Source: Paratinospora sagittata (Eukaryota > Streptophyta > Magnoliopsida > Ranunculales > Menispermaceae). Taken from it: a stretch of DNA of 64,000 nucleotides. This document shows positions 1 to 13,339 of this stretch, one piece after another; the first letter of the stretch is position 1; the number at the start of each line of letters is the position of its first letter. Under the pieces are notes generated by a model, which had not been told where the DNA came from, did not search any database, and was given only the letters and a program-made list of their open reading frames with translations. A program made the position numbers and the translations under genes. The DNA is taken from positions 17,112,908-17,176,907 of the forward strand of contig CM069593.1 in the NCBI GenBank assembly GCA_035771175.1, in the 5' to 3' direction.

Positions 1-158
1 GGTCGCCCAAAAAAGTTTGTAGCGTCTAGCTCTCTTATTTTTCTCGAATGGAAAAGAAAGCATTTATTTATTTTAAAAAAATTATAATAAAAATGAATAA
101 TTGTCCAATTTTTATGAATGAAAACAGTTTTAGCAAAATGTGAAATGAGAATGAATAT

Positions 159-487
159 CCCGACGCCGCGTTGGCACAGTGGTCAAGCTTCGAGGTTTAT
201 TTCATAAGGTGGTTGAGAGTTTGAGTTAGAGCAAAGGGCGGGGAGATCAATAAGTACGTTTGTGGGGCACTCTTTCAAGCTAAAGGCTTCTATTGCCTAG
301 GTCCCTTAAGGAAAGAAATATCGCACTCAAACCCTCGGAGACAAATTTATAAACTCGGTTGACTGTGAGAGGCCTTGGGGGAGGGACCATCTTGTTTGAT
401 ATGAGAATTAGTAAGTTTTTAAAAGACCTGACACCTCACTAGTACATATACGAGACTTAAGGGCACGTTGTTTCTAGTAAAAAAAAA
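159..487 (+). mobile_element. tRNA-derived SINE with 11-bp target-site duplication
   Basis: A Pol III-type A box (TGGCACAGTGG, about 172-182) is followed about 40 bases later by a degenerate B box (GTTTGAGTT, about 219-227), and the element ends in an A tract at about 479-488. It is flanked by the exact direct repeat AGAATGAATAT at 148-158 and 488-498, as expected from LINE-mediated target-primed integration. Length is about 330 bp and no protein is encoded. The repeat and box positions are seen directly; the SINE class is inferred. Confidence 0.8.
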
Positions 488-827
488 AGAATGAATATTA
501 ATAACCAATGTATTCAAATGATGGCCACCTAAATCTAGCTTAGGAGAGCATTCCATTCAAAAACTTCTTAAAATGTTCAAAACAAAACTTGCATTCAAAC
601 CTACCACAAATATTTTCAAGTTGTCTAAACAAGAAGAAGAGATTAAACTAAAGAATCAATATTGTTTTTGCATCCTACAAATACATGTTATCTAATCTAC
701 TAGTCTAGTAGATATTTTCCCTCTTTCTTTTTCTTTTTTCAATCAATTTTTCAAGCTTCGCTAAAAAGGGTGCTTTTTTTTTCAAAAAGGAAAAAAAGTA
801 GAAAAAAGGGGCAGAAAAATAAAAATA

Positions 828-865
<38 letters not shown>

Positions 866-2155
866 CCCAACCAAATACATTATATGCTTTTGCTGCAAAA
901 AAAAAAAACAAAAACATTATATGCTGAGAAATTAATAGTTCACATTAATTAGAGAGCATAATGGGACTTTGATAAATGGGCTACATATGAGAAGTGACCA
1001 ATAAGGTCAGACATGCTGCTATGGTGGTGCGGGACCACCGAATAACCCATAAAATAAAATAAAAAGTAATTAATTATTAAAAAGCAAAAAAAATAAAGGA
1101 AGATTAAAAAAAAAAAATTAATTTAATTTTATGTTGCCTTTATGATTTCTTTACTCTGGCTAGCCGGGTCTTGCCAACCAGCTAAACAGTAGAGCTTTGA
1201 AATATAAAAGTAATTTCCTATCACCAATTATTTGGAGTGTTGGTTGGTGCGCATTGAGAGAGAGAGTGTCTACGTGGGTCCAATCACCCAACCAATCACA
1301 ACCCAAGCACTCCCCGTTCCCAACCTCTCTCTACTAATTCGAAACTATATATATGTATGTTTAGGCTTTTACTTGAAAGCCATATAACATTTGGCCTTTA
1401 AGGTTAAACAATTTTCAATATGGTATAAGAGTTTTATTATTCTCTAGAGGCTTGAAGTTCACTCCTTTTCACAATCATTACAATTATTTGTTTGTTTCTC
1501 TCATTTGTTAATATTATTAATTATGTCTTTTCTTTTCATTATAAATTTAGTTTAAGTGTCATAGCGTATATCACACAACTTATTGAATACATTAATATAT
1601 ATCTAAAATAGTAAGTCATGTTTTGAAAATAAGTGCTCAAAATGAGTATACTAATCATTTTTATTTTTATTTTTATTTTTATTTTTTTAAGTGCTGACAT
1701 AAAATCAGAGTATTTTGATACTGGGCCAGAAGAAATCGAAATCCTTCAGTAAGGCCAAAAAAATGACAAAGACTAAAGGGCATAAGGGACACGAACGAAG
1801 ACTATACAAATTAATTATTATTTAAAGTTCACTTCATATATTGGATATGATTATTATCATCAAATTAATGCAAAAAAAATACTTTTTCACTTTTATTTGA
1901 TTCAAAATGCTTTTATTGTGAAAAATGTTTTATGCTTTTATGTGGTTAGCCATCAACCCAATGAACAATCTTCAAAATATATATACGAGTAATGTCTCAA
2001 AAATTGGAGAGTGTATTATAATACAAGCTACATCATCGATCTCAACACATTTAGATATGAATTGAATCAGGTGTTAAATGGGTGACTCATAGCAATCTGA
2101 AAAGAGGTGATATAATTTGTATTGCAATACAATACCTCAATCAATTTAACATTAT

Positions 2156-2198
<43 letters not shown>

Positions 2199-5100
2199 CT
2201 GTGTATTAAGATACTCTTGGAGATTAATGTGATCCTAATTATCTAAGAACAGCAAAAGTGTTGTGTTTTTTAATTGAATTAATATTTAATAAAGAAGAAG
2301 GTCCTTACTTGTACTTGAAGAGAGATTGATGAATCTAAGGCTGATTAATTAAACTAATCACAAGTTGTCACGTGTAATCTTACCTTAAGATCCTTTGTTT
2401 ATTTGCCAAGACAAAATGGCTTCGAAGTTGTTTTTTTTTTTTTTTTGTCTCATACCCACATTTTTTTATGAATTCTTTAAAAAAGATTAACTTTTTTAAA
2501 TATAAAATAAATTAAATAATAGTTATGAATTTGTTGTATAGTAAATAATTTTTATTAAAAAAGTCAAGGAAAGTTTGGCTCCTAGTTTTTAATCTGAAAT
2601 TGAAATTGAAAAGTACAAAACCTAACTAATATTCTCCTTTAATTCGTCTTAGAGCTTATAAAACTTATTGGGGGTGTCGTTATCACAAAAAAAAATATTA
2701 ATTATAACCAAAGCAAACCTCATTAAATCATATAAAAGACAGCAATTTAGGATATTACCATCAATCTAAATCAATAAATATTCAACGACCGTACAAGCTG
2801 AATATTTGATAGTTTATCCTAATTATTTTGAAATTAGCTAATGCGGACACCAATCAATTAGTATTATGTGCAAAAATAATACATTTTTATTTTTATTTTT
2901 TAATACAAAGGAAGTTATTTTAATATTATTACTTTTTTCTATAGTTATGTGGTGTGTCTTGGACCAATTTGCACGTACCTTAAGTTAATCAAACTCTCCA
3001 AGCCAATCAAATGCAACTAATCCACATTCCGTGTAAAAGAGAACAAAAGTTACGTACTTCAACTCATTTAACACCTTAATTAACCTTCAAAGATAAAGCT
3101 AGAAAGTTTTGTTTGATTCCTTGATTCAAACACCCAAACATAATCTAAAAAATAAAAAGATTTTAGAAATTAATCTGTTTGAAAAACTTTTTTAAATGTG
3201 TTTTTTCGTTAAACACTTTTAGAAAAAATGTTTTTGAAAAAAGCTGAATACTCCCACATTTTTCTGAAAGCAAAAAAATATTTTTTCTCACTGTAATTTA
3301 GTTAAAAATAAATATTATCAAATATTTTTAAAAGTATTTTTACTTTAAAAATACTTTTAAATTTTTTTTTCCAAACGGGCCAATGTGAAACATTAAAAAT
3401 ATTTGAATACAAATCAATAAATAAAAATAAAAAATTAATTCTAAAGATGCCTTTCGTCCATAGACTAAATATTGAGATATATACTAAATGAGTTGTTTAA
3501 CTTGTAAGTCAGAGTTCCTAAGTTCAAGTTTTTAAATTGAACAAGAGTACAGTTTTTGTAGACGGTATTGTCAAAGGGAGATTAGTTGATATATATGAAA
3601 ACTAGTTCTTACCACCATAAAAAAAAAAAAATACAACATTATCCAAATCATAATCCAAATGGGCCTTATATTTCTAAAAAAAATTATAATTTCTTGAAAA
3701 AAGAAATATTCATATCAATATTTCAAGACTAATTATAGCTTGACTAAGACGACTAACATAGAGAAGACACAGCTCCTTTTGTTCCTAATGATAGTGACAA
3801 CATATTCAGCTTCAATAAATTAAATAAATAAACATTTAGCTTTAATAAACAAATAAATAGGTCCGGCGGTTGGGTGGTGGTGGTGGCAAGAACCTAACCT
3901 AATTTCTTCTTCTTACCATAAATGGAAAGATTCCCCTTTTGGTTCCCCAAAAACGCCAAGAAGAGTTTCTCGCTCACACCTGGCTTGCCCTTTCAAGCGC
4001 GGGTGGACCAACTCATGTTCGCGCGTGCACCAACACCACCACCACCACAGCAGTTCATCGAATAAAACAATTAAGAGCCTAAATCTGACGGTCAGGCACG
4101 CTTCACGCGGCATATATTATTTTTTAAAAAATGAAAAATATAATGATTCCGTAGTGCGCGGCAGCATGAAGTCATACGCGACGCCCCACTCCTGTCGTTT
4201 TCTCATTGGATAATTAAATACGAAACTGCAGGCGTCGCCCAATCTTATCGTTTGTCGCATGGAGAAAATGAGATGGCAAGCACTAGGGTTTCGTGATCCG
4301 GTGCTCTACGTCGTCGCACTTACGTGGTATTGGGAGAGTTTGGGCCCACTGATCGGACGGTCTTCCGGATTTACTTTGGATGAATCCAATGGCACGCGGA
4401 GGGTGAAAGAGAACTTTGAAACTGCTTCACCAACTAATCCACGAGCTCCACGTGGAGAAAATGATAAAAAATGGAAATTGGAATACATATACAGTATTTT
4501 GATTGTTTCTGTCAAAAAAAAGAAGTGCAAATTTGACAGGATTGGTTGGATTTCTTCTTAATGATGATTGGTGGAAACCTAAGTTCATCATAGACGCTAT
4601 TCATTTAATAATTCAAAAAACCGCTATTCATTTAATAATTCAAAATTGTTTTTTTTTAAATGTAAAAAATGATTATTATTAGAAGCTTTCTAGTACTAAT
4701 TGATTATACTTTTCATTTGTATGCTTAAGTTTCTGTGGTAGGACATAGGAAATAGAGTGCGTAAGTTATTATTAATTTTTTAAAAATATTATTGTTAGGT
4801 GGTTTGTAGTTATTGAAAGCGGATGAATGGACAATTAATAAACTTTTTTATATTTCAAATGCAAAAAAATAGTGTTAAATTTGATAGATTGGTTGGATTT
4901 CTTATTAATGATGATTGGGAAATGTATCAGTTTATGACCTATTTGGTTAAGCGATTCAGTAGCGGTGCTCGACAAAAATTTTAACGAAACACAATAACTA
5001 AGATGTTTGGACAACCAACATTTACAACAAGAGAACGTAATTTTTAATATTTTAACAAAATACTTTCTCACCAGCTTCTTCAATTCGCAATTGTCTTTAA

Positions 5101-5469
5101 AAAATATTTTTCGCTCTAATCACAGAAGTTGTCTCAAACAAGGCTTATCTTAGACATCTCTTAAATCAATCAAAGTCACACAATACACATAATATTGCAA
5201 TACACATAATATTGTAGCAATATCATTTGATGCCCGTATAGTATTATTAAATAAAAATTGTATTATTGCCTATGGCAAGGTAGAATTTTAATTTTTGAAG
5301 TGTGAAAAAAATATTAAGCATTATAAGATAAAAATTATAGTTACAGTGAGGAACAAAAAAAAGATATACACAGAAAAAAGAACAGTGGTCATGGATTCCT
5401 TGCCGTACTTCTACCGAATTTTTGTCATAAAGGTCATGAAGTAGTCCCCACACGGGCACTATATCTAGC

Positions 5470-5760
5470 TTTGTGAGAATAGGACACGTGTAAGAGGGAG
5501 GCACGTGTCAGAATTTAAAAGGACACATGTGCAGTGAACTTGACCTACTGTATTTGTGGTGGACCACGTTATGGGCCTTATGGCCAGTGTCTAACAGTCA
5601 GTCAATCATGTTAAAGGTCAACTCTGATTAAATAATCACGACCGTCCATTTGCTCGACTTGTGCGGACGGTTCATTATGTGACATTTTAGGTAGTTCTGT
5701 CAGAACCCTCTCAGACCATTATATACTCGTAATAAAACACGTGCTTCTTTTCATTTTGCT
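5470..5760. promoter_or_regulatory. ACGT-core cluster with inverted repeat and TATA-like box, no gene attached
   Basis: Several G-box/ABRE-like cores occur close together: GACACGTG and GCACGTGTC (about 5485-5509), CCACGTTA near 5564 and ACACGTGC near 5738. An inverted repeat GACCGTCC...GGACGGTTC lies at about 5640-5673, and a TATATA string sits at about 5720. This density is typical of a stress or ABA-responsive promoter, but no coding sequence follows on either strand. It could be an orphan promoter, the start of a non-coding transcript, or chance. Confidence 0.3.
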
Positions 5761-6280
5761 AACAAACAATTATTATTTTTATTTTTTTAGTAATTAAAAA
5801 CCTTTTGTAGTTAATGTTATTCTTATATATATATATATTACTTATTATAATAAAAAATATTTAACTATTATAAAGAAAAATATTTAAAACTAAAAAACTC
5901 ACAACCAAAAATATTTAAAATAAAATACAACACAAAATGCGTCTTCAAAACACTAAAATTTAATCTATCGACATTTGTATCAGAATCTCAAATTTGAACT
6001 TCAATAAAATATGTTTTATAAAGTAACAAAGAACAAATTGAAGACACTTGAACTTACTACAAGACATGAAGCAAACCCTTTTCTTATATATATATATATT
6101 TAGATAAGGCTGGGCAAAAGGAAATGATAGTCACTTTCAAGGTGACTAATTAAAAGTAGACAGTGTATAGTTTACATAAGAAAATCAATCAATAATAAAA
6201 ATAAAGTAGACAGTATACTAATTAGCATAATGTGTACTATACCCTGTAGGTATCACACCAGAAGAAACAGAGCTTTCACA

Positions 6281-6307
6281 ACCTAAACCTAAACCTAAAC
6301 CTAAAAC
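6281..6307 (+). repeat. Short telomere-like (CCTAAA)n run
   Basis: About four units of CCTAAA in tandem, one C short of the plant telomere unit CCCTAAA. It is too short to be a telomere and is probably an interstitial simple repeat. Confidence 0.7.
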
Positions 6308-7694
6308 TTAATGCCCTCTTTTTCTTTCTTCTATGAGTAAAATTTCTGTAACAACTCAACAAACTTAAAAGATTAAGAAATGGAATTTACCCAATAAATG
6401 AAAAAAGGCGGTTGCAAATGAACTTTTTTTTTAAATTTTTTCTGAAACTTTTTTAGATTCTTAGTCCCACAAAAAAATGGCATCATGACAAGAACTCAAC
6501 ACCCTTTTCCCCAATTATGGTCCGGAGATGTGAGAGATTTGTTTTCTTAATGAGTAATAGAGACTGATGGGCAATTCTTGCTTTTTGAGTAGTAAAAAGG
6601 TTGCATTATTGCACCCCCTCTTCATCATCTCTTTGTCCACTCATAGCTTAACAAAGTAAGTTCAAATCCATAATGTCAGGAATTCAAGTACAGTGTTGGA
6701 AGGTAACATGTATTTGTATGTTAATAACTAATACTTTGTAGAAAGAAACTACACTTGAATGGAAGTGACAGATGATGAATTCCACTTCCTAAATAGATAT
6801 ATAACCAAGCTTATGTCATGTAAAGAATGTCAACAAATTTCATCTGATATACACACACCATGGTAGAGCCACCTTTATTATATTTATATATAGTAGAAAG
6901 AACACATAACAAAAAAAAAAAAAAAAATCCTAAATCAACCGATTAAACAATTCTAAGTTTCAGCATAATGGTTGTGCAAACATGAGATGAGCCAAACTTT
7001 CTTGACAGTTGCTACAACTCAAGAACCTAAACAATTATATGTCCATCTATTATTCTTAAAGATCCAACCATCAAAGGCAAGAATGGTTGGTGGGTGGATG
7101 AGTGCTCATTTGGAGAGATTGGGCACTTTGACTTTGGAGAGGTGGGAGCCTCTTGTGAGTTTCAAACCCAAATCATTTGGTATTTTCTCTAATGTGTTTG
7201 TTATAAGAAGAGGATGTGACTTTGGTGCAGTCCCCAAAAGCTCTCCGAATTGATTGATAATTTAATTGTCTGGTACAACCGTTCTTCTGTTTCCTCCTTC
7301 ACCCTCTTAACGGCATCAATTTACCAGCATCACCATGTAAGGTGAATTTGAGATTTCTACTACATACAGGCAGGGTGAAAAGTCTATCCTTTAGGACCTG
7401 TATCTAAGTTTGATTCTAAAGGTGCTCATAATTCAGTTTGGATCAATTCTAGATCAAACTCAAATCCAACCCACCCACCAAATTTGGGTGAAGATTCTAT
7501 CCACCCTAAGATATCCAAAATTACAGATGGACAATTATATCCAATTGAGCCATGGTCGAACTGGATCAAACCAATTGGTCAGGTCTGATTCAACTCATTA
7601 AGTTGTTTAAGTCCTACTTGTTGCGTAACCTTAGCAAGTCAGACAAGACCATTTTAAAGTTACAAGTCATAAGAGTTTAAACGTTAAATTTTAT

Positions 7695-7879
7695 TACAAA
7701 AAAAGACAACCCAATATGAAGCTCCTACATATGCATGGGTTCCTGAAAAGGGTTGGACCACTGTTGAGTCTATTGTACTCAACCTTACTTCGCAATGCAA
7801 GAGTTTGTTTCCATGATTCGAACCAGTGACCACATGGGACAAGGCAACAACTCTTACCATTGCCCCAAGGTTCCCCTTC
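7695..7879 (-). mobile_element. Au-type SINE, copy 1
   Basis: Read on the minus strand, the element starts with a tRNA-like head (GGGGCAATGGTAAGAGTTGT), has a B box GGTTCGAATC and continues into a body close to the remembered Au-SINE consensus (CAATAGACTC, GGAGCTTCAT, then GGGTTGTC and a T run). It is flanked by the exact 10-bp direct repeat TAAATTTTAT at 7685-7694 and 7880-7889. The duplication is seen; the family name comes from memory. Confidence 0.85.
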
Positions 7880-7901
7880 TAAATTTTATATGTTTTCAAA
7901 A

Positions 7902-8078
7902 AAAAAAAAAAAAAAAAAAGCAACCTGTTGCACAAAGGTCCTAAGAAAGGGTGGACCACTTTTGAGTCTATTGCAAGTAGCCTTACCCTTCTTCATAGCT
8001 AGAGGTTTCCATGACTCAAACCCATGACTATTTGGACATAGGGCGACAACTCTTACCGTTGCACCAAGACTCACCTTC
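7902..8078 (-). mobile_element. Au-type SINE, copy 2, directly beside copy 1
   Basis: A second, more diverged copy in the same orientation. On the minus strand it shows the head (CAACGGTAAGAGTTGTCGCC), a weakened B box (GGTTTGAGTC) and the shared middle (TAGACTCAAAAGTGGTCC). It has its own exact 12-bp direct repeat ATGTTTTCAAAA at 7890-7901 and 8079-8090. The two copies are therefore independent insertions, not one duplicated insertion. Confidence 0.8.
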
Positions 8079-8090
8079 ATGTTTTCAAAA

Positions 8091-11000
8091 TAAATAACTA
8101 ACATTAATGATAGCTCAAGGTAAGGATTACCTAATATGCTTTTGAAACTTAGGTTTGTGAGCGATCTCTTAAGTTAAGTCTCTTTATTAAGTATTAACAT
8201 TAGTATATTTGTCGTTTGCATCTTTCATATTTGTATATTCTTCATTTGCATGTTTTGTATTTGTATATTCCTCTCTCTCTCTCTCTCTTTTAGCTTTCCA
8301 CATATAAGGTGATGCTGCATGTGAAAGAGGGTATTAGTGATACCTTGATGTACATTATTAGACCTCTACATAGGAATGATAACTTTTAGGTCGTGGTTAT
8401 CTAACAATGAACTCACTCAAAAGATTGCTAAAGAATAAGAGAGAAAATGAGGGCATAGGCTCTAAACAAAGGAGGGTCCTTGTCCATGTAGATGTGCCGA
8501 GAAAGGGGACGGGCGGAGGATCCTTTAAAGGAGGGAGAGAAGCTTTCCACGCGTTGCCTCCTTTGTTGAGGGTCCCTAACAAGACCCATTTGCCAAGTAG
8601 GCTTTGGATAAGGCCTGAACATGGAAAAGTGGGGTAAACTACCTTTTTTTTTTCTGAAAAAAAAAGGTACTCCTTTTCCTTTTCCTTTACTTTCAAGCTC
8701 AGTAACCTAAATAAATTAAGGTGTTTACTAATGCATTATGATATTATCAATAAGTTCGTGTCAATTTGAAATTGCTTTATCAATACCCATGACCTGACCC
8801 AAGTATATCAGCAATTTCTATAAAACTCCAACTGACCAACCCTAAAGGCAATGCCATATCAAACCAAACCTTGCTGATTCAACTTGAGTTGGCGGGTTTG
8901 TAACCACCCCTATATGATTCACACTTGTCAGAATGGATTCATCTACAGGTAATTTGGATGCTATCCAAGGCTTTTATGTGGGTTCGTGAGGGTTCTATCC
9001 TAACGATGTGACCATACAAGATGTTACTAATCTACTAGGTGAATGTGTAAGGTATGCACATGTGGCCCCTCCTACCAATGTCATGTTTCACATTAAAAGG
9101 ACAATTATAGAGCATGATATGTAATGAAGAAAAAAAATTTGTGCAGTATATGTTATAGCATTGTGCTGAATGATAAGCATTTGTAATAGCCTTTTGAGGT
9201 TACTCAACAAGTCCTTAGAACAACACTATAAGAAACTCTTGGAAATATATTCTTAATATTTTTGACTTGAGTGGAACTACAATAATGACAACATGAAACT
9301 TTATCCCACCCGTTCAATATGACCAGCAAAAAACACATAAAATGGTTTCTTTTAACTTCAACTCAAGATTTCAATCACATGGATGAGCTCAGATTTCTAT
9401 AGAAGATTTACCTTGGACATAAAAAATTCACTCCACATTTGAAAAGAATCAAGATATAAGGTTCTGATTTGAACCTTGATTATCAGATTGTTAATTGTTC
9501 TGGTCAGTTGACATTGGCCAATGACCATACAGGTATTCAGAAGGGCTTTGATGCAACTAGCAAACGCCAAAGATATAGCAATTTCTGCTGCAAGAATTAC
9601 AGCTGAGAGAAAAAAAGTAGCCTGTAATTTCACTACCAATGTCAGCAAAAGGCATAATAAATACAGAAAGGAAGACATTTTCCCCAGGAAAGTACCAACC
9701 ATCATCCTCAACCCCCAAACCAGCAAACAAAAATAAAAAAAAGCCAAAGCAGAAGGGAAAAAAGAAGAAGAAAAAGTAGAGAGAATCTCCATTATCACCC
9801 CCTCAGTTACTGCTAATAAATTTGCTTTCACCACCCTACACAGAAATGGGGAAAATTACAATGGAAAATGTCCCACTTACACAGACAAATAGAAGACAAG
9901 GCATTTGATAGACTACCGTTGAGCATTATGAAGCATAATAAAGCCCAAAGGAACTAAACCATGATTATAAAGCTTATCTTTTCCTTTCAACTTTCCATAG
10001 GGCTCTATGTACATAATCAAGAGCACAGGTCTTTCCTCAACAGTCAAATTTTAGTAAGTTTTTGCATTTATATCATAACCTCCTAATATCTTCAACTTGC
10101 AATTTCAACACTACAGATGTTTTGATAACTCCCATGATCTAGTCTCTTTCTTATTTATTTATTTTTTTAAAATCACTCTCACATAAACATCTCATCTAAA
10201 TCTCTATCATTTTACCAAACATTGGTGCCACCTGTAGGCTCTCAAGAACAATTTCAACTTGACTATACCATTTAGTTGTTTCATCACTTATCCAACTTAA
10301 TAGTTTAAGTGTTTAACACCTTCATCTGAGCCATGGGAATTTTGAGAGCCCTATGGGGCTCCCTACGTGTATTTGCAAAATATGGATTAAACTTACTTTG
10401 TGTCTTACTATTTTTCTAGTCAGGATGCTCCATTTTAAATGAAAGCATCTTTTTATAAGAAGTTTCTAGTATTTCTCTCATTTTGAAAGTCGTTGTCCAA
10501 AAAAGATATTTTGAAGTAAAAAATAAGCATTTTCAGAAAAAAATTAATTTCAAACCATTCGGAGCAATGAAATAGTGTATTTTAATATCCCAAAAATGAG
10601 ATTTAGCACAAAAATTGTTGCAATTAGAATGTATGAATTTTGCAGATGAATCAGATCAATACTTTCCTTCTTTTTTCACTGTAAACATGTTTTCAGATAA
10701 TAAAACATCTTTTAAAAGAACACTTTCATAAAAACCAAAAAATACAAAATAAGAAATAGTTCACTCCACCGCAAGCAACAACATGGAGCATGCTGACCAT
10801 AAAGACAGCAAGACCCAAATAAGTTTGTCCACTGTATTTGACAAACAAAATTCGAGAGGCACCATAGAGTACTCACAAATCCTTAATTCCTATATTTTAT
10901 TTATTCGTTGCTTATATTCTACTTTATGGACACATTGGCCTCATAGCCGTTCTCCAATTTTTTTTCTCCTTTATTATCATTATACCATTCACTCAACACG

Positions 11001-11120
11001 TAACATTGAATGTGCCTCCCCGCCAAATTTTCCTTGATCAAACTCTTAAAACAACATAATCTCTTAATAAGAAACAAAGGATGACAATATAAGATAATAA
11101 AACTTACCCAAAGAGGATTA
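8091..11120. other. Intergenic region, no supported gene
   Basis: A (CT)n tract lies at about 8270-8288. The ORF at 8407-8637, with antisense shadows, has no recognisable domain. A 145-codon minus-strand ORF (9834-9397) encodes a leucine- and phenylalanine-rich hydrophobic peptide with no family motif and no neighbouring exon signals that I could link to it. Nothing else is interpretable. Confidence 0.5.
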
Positions 11121-11129
11121 GACTAAGAA

Positions 11130-11640
11130 CAAGGAATCCTCAAACCCAAAGCCTTAGAAAGAGAATCATACAATTGATGACCAAACCCTAAGTTAATCTG
11201 AAAGCCTAAACCCCTCAACCTGACCAAATCCAAAGAGATGCCTGCAGTTTGATTGCTTTCTATACAAATGCCTCATTACACCGTATATTGTCAAAAATCT
11301 TGTTGTTTCTTTCCAACCACACCTTCACAAGAAGCGCAAGGACTCTGATATTTCACACCTTCCTCCTCTGGGGAGACCTTTCGTCCAGGGTATATGTGGA
11401 GGAAATTTGGTTAGAGGACCCAAGAATCAACTCCATTTGGTTCATTTCTTGGGATAATTGAGACAAACTGAATCTTGTAAATGGACAATGCAAAACGTAG
11501 GATCAATGGAGTCTCCTTCCCTTCTGCATAACACACAACAATTTATGAAAGCATAGAGACGAGATGTCTATGCTGCAAAATAACACAATAATTGATTCTT
11601 AAGACCAAGAATCACTTGAATACCCTCATTTTTTTAAACT
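11130..11640 (-). pseudogene. Degraded L1-type LINE fragment (zf-RVT region and downstream)
   Basis: Minus-strand translation, broken by stops and frame changes, gives strings typical of the C-terminal part of plant LINE ORF2: a Cys-containing stretch (VVCYAEGKETP) resembling the zf-RVT zinc-binding domain, followed by VWLERNNKIFDN, the usual plant LINE motif after it. Several in-frame stops make it non-functional. No flanking duplication or poly(A) was found, so the borders are approximate. Family assignment rests on remembered motifs. Confidence 0.55.
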
Positions 11641-11911
11641 GGGCTTGGATCCTCCTGGTAAAGGGGTGGATGGGCAGTTCAAAAGTTTTTTGATGAAATG
11701 ATTTGCAAAAGAAGCAAGAATCCATATTCTACCATCTACGAACCCCTCGCTAATTCTAATTCCTTCTAATCAACCTCAACTACACGTGTCGACATGCCTC
11801 TACTACCTCAAGGGCTTGCATGACCAAATCATTTCACTTGGCTTTCTTTGTTTTATCACTAATAACTAATACCATAAGGCCCACAAAAAGGACTCTGTTT
11901 TCCAAGGTAAT

Positions 11912-12505
11912 TAAAAGTACAAGGCGTACTCAAGGCCATGAGGGGCCCTTTAGCCTAAGGCGTGCAAGGCGAGGCGCACGCTTGAGTAAAGTGAGACACA
12001 AAATTCTTAAAAAACTTAATTATATATTATTTTTGATAAAAAAATTCAAAATAGACAAAAATCAATAAAAAGTTTTATCATATATCATAATGTTCATAAT
12101 AGCACTAATGTTTTTATTTCATAGTTGTTCTCAGTATTGTGTTTATTTCTTTTGATATTTAAAATTTTATTGAAGAAAAAAACACAAAAGCAAAGAAGAA
12201 CAAGTAGCAATTATAACGCCTTTGTAACATCTTATTGTTGTCATAAAATCGAAACATAAGTTTCCTTCAATGTTTCATGTTCTATATTGTTTATCATGTA
12301 TATTTATTCAAAGAAGAGAGAAAAAGTATATAATACAATACTTATTTTCTGATTATTTTTTTTTATTTGAAATGGGTAGTAGGAAAGTGAGGCGTGCCTA
12401 AGGCGCACTAAGGTACACGGAGTTACAGCGCCCTACCTGTCAAGTATTGAGGCACAATAGGTGTGGCTAGTCTCAAGGCGTGCCTGAGGCGCACGCCTTG
12501 AAAAC
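11912..12505. mobile_element. Probable MITE-like element with AAGGCG-rich ends
   Basis: Both ends are unusually GC-rich against an AT-rich core and carry repeated AAGGCG/GCCTTG words in inverted arrangement: CAAGGCGTACTCAAGGCC on the left, and AAGGCGTGCCTGAGGC followed by GCACGCCTTG on the right. Non-autonomous plant DNA transposons often look like this. I could not find a convincing target-site duplication, so borders and class are uncertain. Confidence 0.4.
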
Positions 12506-13330
12506 ATTGTCGTTTTCCTAACAATCAAATCCTAGAGAAGGGTGATATTGGAAATAAACAATTGCGACGAATTAGTTTTAAGATGAAATTTAAAAAATAA
12601 TTTAATTTGATTAAAAATGTTAGAGTTGATTTTTTTTTTTTTTAAAGAATAGTTTCCTTAATGAAGGATTATCCTTACAAAAAAATTAGCCCATTTTGAA
12701 TTTTCAATTACGACCCAAGTGAAAAGTCAAACAAAACTACAAATTAAATCCCACATGTCAGTCATGCCAAAAAAAATAAAAAAGATCTCATATGTTTATG
12801 GATATTGACTTATGTGTGTGTCCATGTGTACAAATATACATTGTACATAAATCTTACGATTCATTGATTCCAATCTCGACTCGATTCACCAAACTCTCAA
12901 ATGATTCAATTCCAAATTACAATTTTGATAACTATGGTGTATGCAATCAAAGCAGAGAATTACTATCCTAATGGATGAAATCAATCATAAGCGAAGAAAT
13001 TAGAGCAGAGGAAACAAAACAGTGAGTTAACATGAATAATATCTAGCTACAGATTAAATTCATGAAGAAACAATACGTATCACCTCTTTCCATAAAGAAC
13101 GTCTTTCCAGTTAAAAACACTATCTCAACTCCCTCAAATAACAAATCCAACATAGAAACAGGTGCAACCTTTCACCTTTATTGTTAAACAACACAAATGT
13201 TTGCTGAGGGCACATGTCAGAATCTCCTATAGTGTCCCCACAATCCAACCTTGGATGTCTGACATAGGAGAGAGCGCTTAGGGGACTTGGATGCAGGTGC
13301 AGGGGAGCATATATTTTAGACCATTTTTGT
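12506..13330. other. Intergenic, nothing recognised
   Basis: AT-rich sequence with homopolymers; no coding or repeat structure that I can support. Confidence 0.6.
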
Positions 13331-13339
13331 TATTAGAAT

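Larger units (their letters stand above)
499..7684. other. AT-rich intergenic region without a recognisable gene
   Basis: No open reading frame here resembles a known protein. The stretch holds homopolymer runs and (AT)n tracts near 833-860, 2160-2197 and 5826-5840. A tRNA-iMet primer-site-like string (TGGTATAAGAG) near 1423 could be a remnant of a small LTR element. The ORFs at 4259-4561 and 6972-7253 were examined and match nothing I know. A promoter-like patch at 5470-5760 and a telomere-like run at 6281-6307 are listed separately. Confidence 0.6.

Noticed and set aside
705..917. 70-codon Phe/Tyr-rich ORF
   Set aside because: Product of an (AT)n microsatellite and poly(A/T) runs.
6281..6307. 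Telomere or chromosome end
   Set aside because: Only about four imperfect units, embedded in ordinary sequence.
9397..9834. 145-codon hydrophobic minus-strand ORF
   Set aside because: No recognised family, low-complexity Leu/Phe composition and no linked exons; it could be real but I cannot support it.
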